This document shows positions 25,001-36,200 of a DNA stretch of 64,000 bases, one piece after another (within the stretch, counting starts at the first letter, position 1; each line of letters starts with the position of its first letter). Source of the stretch: Rotaria sordida (lineage: Eukaryota > Rotifera > Eurotatoria > Philodinida > Philodinidae); the NCBI GenBank assembly GCA_905250125.1, contig CAJNOL010000919.1, positions 1 to 64,000 of the forward strand, written 5' to 3'. The notes beneath the pieces were generated by a model. The model had not been told where the DNA came from. It worked only from the letters and a program-made list of their open reading frames with translations, and did no database searches. Both the position numbers and the translations under genes were made by a program.

Positions 25001-28000
25001 AATATTTACATTGAAATAATCGATAAGAATAATTTCTCTATCATAAGAATATTTTAATAAATTAAATATATGAAAGATATTAATTGAAACTAATTTAGAA
25101 CATATTCAATATTGAGATATTATCAAAGACGAAAAAAGAAACGAAAGAGATTTCTTTTTTTTTTTTGTTGTAATTATGATATTATTTGACATAGATCAAT
25201 TAAGTCTATGTGTTAGAATATAGATTTTAATAATAGGTATGCATCAAATCTAAAATGTCGAATTCAATCTGACATAGATAAAATAGTTTAGTCCTAATAG
25301 ACATATTTTTTTATTCTTCTAAATATTTTTCTTCTTTCGTTCTTTGGCCTTTCACACTATGTCCATTATAAAAACATTCAGTTACAAGTTAAACTCTTTT
25401 GTCACATATTTGTCAATTGACCTTTTTTCTTTTTCTATATGTGTTATATCTATTAAGATAGATACAATCTGTTCTAACATTCCTCTCTTAAATGTTTTAT
25501 CTATAAACATGGATAGTGTTAATAATGTGCTGCAAAAAATGTCTTACTAAAACAATCTTTTGATTGACATAAAACAAAAGAAAAAAACGTTTCAATTCAT
25601 GAATTAATGAGAAATCTCTCAAAATCAATATATGATAAAATCAATTAACGAGAATAAAAAAAAAAAAACTTCGTGCTCGTAGTTTATTGCTACGGAGATA
25701 TTGCACATTTACATTATTTTTTAAATGAATGCCATGATAACAGAAAAACTGAAATAAGAACATAAAATCTATCGATTTATATGAATGATATCAAAAATAC
25801 AATATTATCATAGTTGTATTTTAGGATAGAAATAGCGATTAAGATTTGAGACATTTACAAAAAAACTATTTTCATCAAAGTCTGTCTCTATGCAAAATTT
25901 TACGTCGAAAATCAATTTTTGCGATTACCCTGACATTCATTCAAAAAGAAAAATGTCATTAACGCAATCCCTGTAGAATTAAAATATGAAACATTATGTA
26001 GTTAGTATTGCTAATGACAGAAAGATTGTTTTATTCGTTCTATTTTGGGATACATTTTTTTTTTGTTTTACTCTCCTTTTTAATTCTCTAGAAATATAAT
26101 AAAGAAATAGTAAATATAGATTATAACGAGTTGTTATTGATATACTGTTTGTGATTATATATCAACAACATCTGTCACAGCATGTGGGAGGTGGTTATTT
26201 CTACTCTGTATATTTCAACATTTCTTTTTGATTGTGTTTCATAAAATACTGTAAACGTGCAGTATCTCTACACTCAATAAACCTAAAGCACGAACTCTTT
26301 TCAGAATATTAATATGTCATTTGGGTCTATATAATGCACATAGTCTCGACTCAATAGCGATTTAATAGTTTGAAGATTGTTCTTGAGTTTGATTTTGAAC
26401 AAGGTTTTATTTGAGGAAATTTCTTCTCGTAAAAGAAGATCTTCTTTAATTAATTGAATTCTTGAAAAATAAGAACTTTAATTAGAATATTTATATTAAA
26501 ATATATATCTAATATTCACATCAGAATTATAGAGGAGTGGATGTAAGCTAAATAATAGCAATATTATTATTTTAAAAATCTATCATATTTACAAAATTTA
26601 ACTGAATAGTATTGTCGGTATCGAATTAATTAAAGTTACACTCACTTTTCTTTAATTCTGACGTGAACATTAGTTTTTCAGGGTTTCTAAAAACTCATTT
26701 TTCCGTTTCTGAAAAATCTTTTTTTTTGGTTAAAAATTATGAAAATAAACTATTCTAAGTTCTAGTTAAATCTATTTCACATAATATTCATTTACAATAT
26801 AATAAAATAAAAAAGATTTTATTTTTATGTAAATAGATGATGTTGGAAATTCGACTACAATTGATAATTTATCATCATTACCAATGAATTTTAATGATAC
26901 ACAACGTAAATTACGTCAATGGCTTGAACAAATTGAACAAACATTATTAAATGATAAAGTTCGTTTTGGTGATTTACAAGCAATTGATGCAAAAAAGAAA
27001 ATTTATAAAGATTTACTTGATCAAACATTAGAACGTGAACATATAATGGAAGAATTAAATGTAATTGCAAGAGAATCTTATTCAAAATTACCAATTGATA
27101 TAAGTCGACGTTTACAAGAAGAATTAACTAATTATCAAGATCGATTATATGATATTAAAATGTTTTTAAGTGAACGTTTAGCTAAATATAATCGAGTTGA
27201 TAAAACATTAGCTGATTTTGAAGTAAGAATTATATTAAAAAAATAATTTTTGTTTTTTGAAAACAATATTCTTTATTTTTCTTTTAATTCAAAGAGAGGT
27301 ATTGATGAAGTTAAAATTTGGATACGTAATGTTCAACCACGTTTGAATACAACCGATACTTCATATACTGATTCACGTGCACTTGAAAATCAACTTGGTC
27401 GTAGTCAAGTAAATTTTATTATATAAAATTTAAACAAAAACAAAAAAAAAAAACGACAATTTTACTTAAGGTTCTTCAACATGAAATTCGTGAAATGCAA
27501 ACAACAATTAATCGTTTAAATAAAGATGTTGTTGATTTAACACAAGATGCTGATGAAAATTTAGGTCGACATTTACGTGAACAAATGAAAGAATTAAATG
27601 AAAGTTGGAGTCATATTATAAGTTCAACAAAAATTTTTTCACAAAATATTCAGGTTAGAAAAATAATACAATTGAACCGAAAGACTAAGGAATTCTAAAA
27701 GAAAATCAATGATTTTCGAAAATATATATATTCGACAATATCAGTTTTAGTCAAATTTATTGATCCTATGATGAAATTTAAAGATATTACATAGGTTTTT
27801 CTGAACCCTCATACAAAGGAAAATAACATTTTTTTTTCTGAAAAATTTTAATTTTTACGTTTCCGTGCATCCCAGATTTCTCCGTTATTTCAAACTCTAG
27901 ACAGCTAGGCTTGGTGTCAAAATGAAGGCAAAAATTAGCTCTATAACTTAACAGAGCCAGATTCTTCAATTTTTCTATTCATGTTTATAAAAAACTAACC

Positions 28001-31000
28001 ATTCTGGACCTGCCCCCCTCCCCTCACTTATGTTGTCCGTATTTCATCCGAGAAGTGTTCTAGGAACACAAGCTAGAAGAAAATCGGGTCCAGTTACGTT
28101 GTAGCACCAGATTTTGGTTACATTTTAAAACCAACCCGAACTTTCTAGCATTTGAAATAGGATGCTTGGGTTGATTTTTCCATGAATTCAGAACTCACGA
28201 AATCCAAATATACTTTCCTTTTTTTTCTTCTTAGGATGCATTAAAACGTAATAAAGTTTTACATGAAGAAATTCAAGAATTAGAAGAATGGATTATGGAT
28301 AAAGAACATGAAGCACCTGCTGATGATGGACCAATATTTTATCAAGATCAAATTCGTGAACGACTTGAGCAATATCAAGTAAAAAAAAAAAATTTCTTTT
28401 TTATATTTATCTTCTTCTGTCTTTTTTTTTTTTTTTTCTTCGTAATAGAAACTTCAAACAGAACTTAATCTTAAAGAAAATATTGTACGAAATTTAGTTC
28501 TTCAAGGTCGTCAAGATTTATCTGGAGCACCTGAATTAGCACAAGGTTTAGAAACACTTGTTTCAAATTGGTCAAATTTACAAAAAAAAGTTGATACAAA
28601 AGTTGTTTTTTATACAGATATTTATACATTACATGAAGAATTAAAAAGTAATAATTTGTTTATTTAATTAATAAAATTCTTTTTTTCTTTTTTTCTTTTT
28701 GTAGATTTACTTCATCAAGAAAATGTTTGGCTTGATACATTACAAAATAAAGTTTTTTCATCATCGAATGATGGTGCTGATGCAGAAGAAATTTCTGAAG
28801 AACTTGATGTAAATGTTTATTATAGAAATTTTCAATTTTTATAATAATTTATTTATTCTAGACTCTTGAACGTTTTGTTAAAACTCATTCAAAAAGTAGT
28901 CATGATAAAATCTTTGAAATATCAGATCGTCTTCAAGCAACAAAAGTTTCATTACCAGCAACAAATAGTCTAATAAATCAATTTCGTATTCGTTGGGAAC
29001 AATTACATGATGATGTAGAAAATTATTTAAAATAAAAACAAAAACAAAAACAAAAAGAATTTTTTCTTTTATAGGCTTATAAAAAAATTCATACACTTAA
29101 TTCACAAATATCCGATTATCAACATATGGGACATCAAATAACAGCAATGTTTGAATGGATGAAACATACAGATAATACACTTCATGCTAGATTAAAAGAT
29201 GATGTTTATGCAGATGATGTACCCGGAGAAGCAGAAGTAACATATATATATTTATAGAACTTATCATAAATCGAAACTTTGTTTTTTTTTTATTTATAGA
29301 AATTAATTATTGAATTTAATCAATATGAAGCATTTTTACGTAGTATAGATGATAAAGTACATGTATTAAGAAGTACAGGCAAAACTGAAGCTGCTAAAAG
29401 ACTTGAACAACAATTAATTCTTTTAAGAGTAAATTTTTCTTTTTTTTGTTTTTGTTTTGTAAAATTTTATTATAATTATTTTCTTTTTGTTTTTTTCATT
29501 ATATATTTAAGAATCAATTTTTACAATTACAAGCTAAATTTCGACATTTTCAAAAACCATCCGATTTTGAACCAAAACATGCAAAAATGCGTCAAATTTT
29601 AAATGATGTTGAACAAAATATTCATATGCTTGAAATTCATTCTGATGATCCTGATATTATTCATAATCAATTAGAAACTTGTCTAGTAAATTAAATTAAG
29701 AACAAAAAAAAAAAACAAACAAACAAGTTTCTTATTTTTTTTTTTCTATTTAATAGAAACTTTATAAAACTTTATCAGATATTAAATCTGAAGTTGAATA
29801 TGTCATTCGTACAGGACGTGGAATTGTTGAAAAAAGACAAATTGATGAACCAAATGATTTAACAAGACAAATCGATAAATTAAAAACACAATATAATACT
29901 CTTGGAGCAAAAGTAAGAATTAAATCCTGCCTTTCTTCTTTGAAAAACAAAAAAGTTCATTTTCGTTAGAATTATCGATATTAAGATAAATGCATGAGAG
30001 CAAAGAATCTCTACTCTGCTTCAATCAATCTGGCTGATTTTTTTTCTCGGTGATAGAGGACTCTTCAATGTTTTTATTTATAAGAAAACCATCAATAGAT
30101 ACTTTGACTTCAATCAAGAAATATCCTATTAGCGAAAAGGATCTTATCCTGCGATCTCGGTCATTCTTATGGCTAGAAGTCTGAAATTTTTTTGCATATA
30201 TACTACATTAGAAATGCAGATCAACGATATCAGCTTGGTCTTGATCACTTGAGTTGAAGGAGAGTTATGATCTATGACAAATCTTCTGACCGTGAGCTCT
30301 GTAACTCGGAAAGGAAAGGATTTTATGACTCGGCCAACCTATCATTATGTAGCCCGACAGTACTGTCATCTATGCTCTCAAATGCTGTGATTACTTTACA
30401 TAATAATAGGTTGGCTGAATCATAAAATTCAACCGATCGAGACCGGACTGGTGTTATTGACCTGCATTTCTAAGATCGTATATGTGCTAAAAATTTCAGA
30501 CTTCTAGCCATAAGAACGGCTGAGATCTTAAGATAAGATCCTTTTCGCTAATAGTATATTTCTTGATTGAAGTCAATAGTACCAGTTCAAAATAGCATCT
30601 ATTGATGATCTTCTTATGGATAAAAACTTTGAAGAGTCCTCTATCACCAAGAAAAATATCAGCCCAATTGATTGAAATAAAATAGAGATATTCAAATTTT
30701 TTATTGTAAAGATATTTATGACTCACTCTCTATAAAAAAGCACTTCTCACACTAAAATATAATGTATCGTACTTTGCGACACATTCTAAAAACATGGTTC
30801 AAATCTAGTATACAGCACATTTTTTTCTGTAAACGCAGATGATGGAATTTGTTTTTTTTCAATTTAATTATTCCTATTCTGAAAATTCAAGCTGGTTAGA
30901 TTTTGAGATCTGTCTGTCTCGAGTTGATCCGATCTCGATCATTGATCGAAATCGGCATGTACTTGACTAATAACTAATCGAGAAATAATCTAGAAAAAAA

Positions 31001-33191
31001 AACACACGAAAATACAAGTGTCAGAGATGTCCATCGCGGGGCTGCGGCTGCCTCGATGGTGGTGCCGACAACGGCAGGATTTTTTTGGAGAATATTGAAA
31101 AACTACATGAATTCAATAGAATTTCAGGATTTACAAATGAAACACCCCGAGACTGAATGAATTTGATGGACTAATGCCAATGTCTCTGGTCAAATATAGT
31201 CGCAGCAGTGGGATTAGAAACATTTTTTGAGAACCGCCGCGACAGCGATGCAGCGGCGGCACGTTTATTTTATTATTCGTCGCGTCAGCGGTGCGGCTGC
31301 TTCTTTTCCTAAGGCCGCGGCAGATTTTCAGCCCCGATGGACATCTCTGACAAGTGTTGCATGTTCATCAATCGAGTTGTCTATACGTAGTTATAATGTG
31401 CAAAACAAAACAGTCAGCAGACAGAACACGAGAAATTCATAATACGACACATTTTCGTGAGAGAGCCTGCGAAATATTTTATTTTAGTGTGTATAAATAC
31501 GATGACCATTATTTCAAGGTATTGAACTTGTCAGCCTTTTCCTTGGTGTAAAAATTAAGAATTTAAAAGCAACAGACTCTATCAAGCATTACAGTCTGAC
31601 ATACTCTTTCAAATAAATCTGTAGAAAGAGAATCTACAGAGAATTTTTGATCCTTGGTTTGTTGAATATCTGCCAAAAAATGTCATCGTATAGAGTTGAA
31701 AATTTTAGCATAGCCTCTTTAGTACACTGAAATGCTCTTAGACGAAAACGAAAGAATTAAAGAAATATCTCTTCATTATAGGTATCAGCATCAAAAGCTC
31801 AATTAGATAATGTTGAACGTCATTTACGTAAATTTCGTAAAGAATATTCACATATTCATGAATGGTTTGTTAAAGCTGATAGTGAAATACGTAAAATTGA
31901 AAATAAACAAATATCAAAAAATACCAAAGAAGAAAATGATTGGATTCGAGTAATTGGTTTTTTTTTTATTTTTAAAGTTGAATTTTATTTTATTGTTTTA
32001 TATATTTTCTTTTTCTAGACAACACGAAATGATATTAGAAAACTTGAAAATAATTTTGAAACATTAAAAAATTTAGAACGTACAATACAAAAAGAAGTTG
32101 ATCGACCATTAACTGCAATTCATGATAGAATCATAGAATTAAAACGACAAATTGAACAATTAGATCGACGACTTAAAGATCGATCAGAAATTATTGAAGT
32201 AAAAAACAAGTTCCTTTGACTCTCATTATTAGATAATAGAAACAAAGAAGAAAAAAAACCAATGTCATAGAGATGATATCCTATACACTAGTGGATAACC
32301 TTCGATAAAATGATTGGATTATATATATATATATAAAGAAATAAGAGAGTGTATTATATAATCTACAGTTGTCATCGATTCGGATAACACATTTTGCATT
32401 TATTGACGTAATCGATGCAAGTGCTGACCATATGTGATACTACTATGATTGTATAAATCTTTGTAGTGTCGAAGAAAAAAAGATCTTTTGATAATATAAT
32501 AATTATGCAGTTGACCGATTCTTCATACAACAATTAACTCATCGTTCTTTATAGTCTATCTTAGATAATATGATATGAATAGATGAGCATAACAGCTGCT
32601 TATTATATCAATCTTAATTTGCATCATGACTTCCTTCTTTTTTTTTTTAATAATGGCATAACTAGACAAAGAGGAAAGAAATATCCAATCGATCATATTA
32701 GATGATTTATTTGTATGCACAACAAAAAAAAAATATATAAAAGAAAAATATAGACGAGACTATTACGTGTGCCCGAACGTCGACTAAGATGTGCACCCTT
32801 CAATATAATTAAACGTAGCGCCGAGTATAGAGGAAATTAGTTTCTATGAATATACGCCTGCGCATGTCACTCACTGACGGACAAAGAACATAACGGGCGG
32901 TAAGCTCGCGCATTTATGTTATCTCAAAGAAGTCGTACTATTTTCTTTGTACCATTTTTACATCGCTGTTCTTAGTTTTCTCGATTCTTTCTTACTTGAT
33001 AATATACTCGTTTGTCCGTTCTTTTCTTTCTGGCATTTTTTTGTCAGTAATTCCCCATCTATTAGTGTTAACATAAAAAACAAAAAAACCGCACGTACTA
33101 TCTGTGTTTGTCTTCCAAAAATATTACTGTGTCTTCGTTTCTTACTTATATACAATCCTATATACATTTTCTTCCTATATATCGCACGATG

Positions 33192-33230
<39 letters not shown>

Positions 33231-36200
33231 CATTATGGTTATTATAAAAGAAGAGGATAATAATTTGTAGACATTATAGCAGTGATCTAACTTAGAAGGC
33301 ATCATGCTAATTACATCAAACTATTTTCTTAAACTTCACCTCATTCATTGTATTTATTAACAAACTTCTGTTAGAAGAAAAAGAATGCTATAACTTTCTA
33401 TTTATAACTTGTGGACTTCATCATCATTGTCATCAATCAGTTCTGTTTGTCTTATATGTATAGATATATATATATATATATATACATGAACGAGTCAAAT
33501 AGATATCTCTCTTTTTTTCTATCTATCATTATCATCACTAATGAATAGCGAAGAAAGAAGAGGACAACAGATATATATAGGTGGTTCGTAGCTAAATTAT
33601 TTTGTAGGATGGTTAGATGTTTTTCTCTCTATTATTTTTTTCTTTCTACTTATTAATATAGTTCTATATTTCATTGTCATCTTCAGAATAAGAAAAAAGA
33701 TTAAGACAGAATGAGGACTGACGTCAAACTTTCGACGTCATCACATTCTGAACCATCACATCGTTATCATAATTTACTTTATATTCCATTTGAATCTGGA
33801 TATAATGCATCGTCAGATGTATCGGCATCAACAACAAATCTTACCCCTATTGAATATATTATATATCCTATTGGTCTACGTCAGGTATTATTATTTAAGT
33901 ATGAATTGAATTAATTTTTGTCTGAATTTGAAAAAAAAATGATACAAAAAAAAAACAAACAGATATTTTAATATATATATATATATATATATTGTTTTTT
34001 TCGTGTTATTTAGGGTCAAGTACGTAAATTAGAAGATGATTATCAAAAATTTATTCATATTTATCAAGAAATAATTATACGTTTGGAAAAATTAGAATCA
34101 TTATTATCTGATGCTGAACGTATTCTTGATTTGAATAGAATTTCGGTTAGTAGAAAAATAAAATAAAATAACTCTATCGAATAGAATGATTAAATCTTCA
34201 TTTGAAAAATTACCTATTCTATTATGTAGAGTAACTTCTAACGTATCAAATGGTGTATAGAAAATTATTTTCTCCTTTTTTATATTCTGAGAAATTATAT
34301 AACAGTCAAGAGATGTTATAGCAATTGTTAATGATATGATCAGATTATTGAGAGTTAGTATGTCTTCTGTCCTCTGAATTGATGTACGTCATGGTCAATT
34401 CATATCTAAAAAAGGTCAATTTTTCGATTTCTAAGGACAGAAAAGTATATGAATTTTTGCGATTTCTATTCATAATAAGTTCATCATGACCTATCATTTG
34501 ACATATATAGATTTCCCCAAAGATGGCAGAAAAGTTTTTACTCTCTTCTATGTTTCTTGAAGGAAGATACGAGAATTTTCCAAAATTCTTAATTCTCATA
34601 AGAGATTGAAGATATATTGAATCTAATAGAGAACTTCAATCACATTCGATTCGTAAAGAATAAAACAAAAATAAAAATTAATCTTTATAATAGTTCATCA
34701 TCGTATTCCATTCAAAGATCTGAAAGTGAAAAATATTTGTTTACCATTTTCCGAAAGATCTATCTATGTCAAATGATAGGATATAATGTATTTATTATTC
34801 ATAGATAAAAATTTTCTCACCCAAAAAAATGTTTATTATAGATCTTATATACTTTTCTATCCTTCGAAATCGAAAAGTTGACTGTTTTTTAGACATTGAT
34901 TGACGGATTTGACCATGACGCACATCAATTTAGAGGACAGAACACATACTACATCCTAATATTAAGTCCATATCACACACAATTACTATAATATCTCTTT
35001 AGACTTCTTAGAATATTAAAAAAAAAAAACCCGATTTCCTATATACCATTCAATGTACTACCGAGTTACTCTAGATGATTTTTCCAATGAAGAATAATTA
35101 TCTTATTTAATAGAATTCTTTTAAAAACTTAGAATAAAATTTAATGATCTATATATTTCTTTCAGCAAGTTCAAGATGAATTACGTAGTGTTCGAACACA
35201 ACTTGATGAATTACTTAATCTTGGTCAAGAACTTGTATCAAAAAGTGAAAAATATAGCAAACTTGTTGCACCTGATATTGAAAATATTACAAGAAAATTT
35301 GAAGAATTACAACGTCGTATTCGAATTATTCAGGTTTGATTTTTAATTTTCTATTCATAGAAATATTTTTCTTTTTTTTTGTTTTTAGGATACACAAGAA
35401 AAACGTTTAAGAGATCAACAAATGACAACAACAGCAACAACAACAACAACAACAACAATACCAGTAGTAGCAACTAATATTCAAGATGATCATCGTGATG
35501 ATACACATCGAGAATATTATTCTGAAAAAAGATATAATCGTATTCAACGTGAAGCTCGTCATCGTTCACCATCAGAATCATCGGATATAAGTACAACACA
35601 TGGTGTTATTGATGAAGAATTTAAGAAGAAATATTTACGTTGTTTGGCTTATATGAAATTAATTGAACGTTTATATGAAAATCAACAAGAAAGTGATGAA
35701 GATTCTGAAACAATGCATCGACGATTATCTAGACGAGTATTACTTGTTTTTCTTAACTATTTAATAAATATAATTGAAAATTATTATTATAGGAACGAAC
35801 AATTCGTGAACGTCCAGAATATGAAGAAATAGAAAAAATTATACGTGAAACAGAAGAACGTGCTTATGTTATTGAAAAAACTGATGTTGAACAAGCTAAT
35901 CGTATAAGAGAAAAAATTCGTCGATTAAGAGTAAAATTTAATTTAGATTTTTGTTTTTTTTTTTTTACTTATTAAATAACAAAATATTTTTGTATTAGGA
36001 TTGTTTGGAAAATCTTAAATATCGTTCAAATCAATATCAAAATGCAGATGAAATTCATCGATATAATGAACGATTTGAAGAACGTGTTCAAACAACAGAT
36101 AGAACAGTACCAAGAGAACGGGTATGATAAATATTTTAAATTTCATTTATGTCAATACGAACAAAATCATAATCATTAACATCAATGATGAAAGAAATCA

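Larger units (their letters stand above)
29913..31781 (+). other. 1.9 kb dystrophin intron with two foldbacks
   Basis: Contains two different foldback elements (30021-30676 and 31019-31352). No gene is seen in the rest. Confidence 0.75.

Noticed and set aside
33180..33240. Ile-run ORFs on both strands around (ATT)n
   Set aside because: Simple repeat in an intron or promoter region, not coding.
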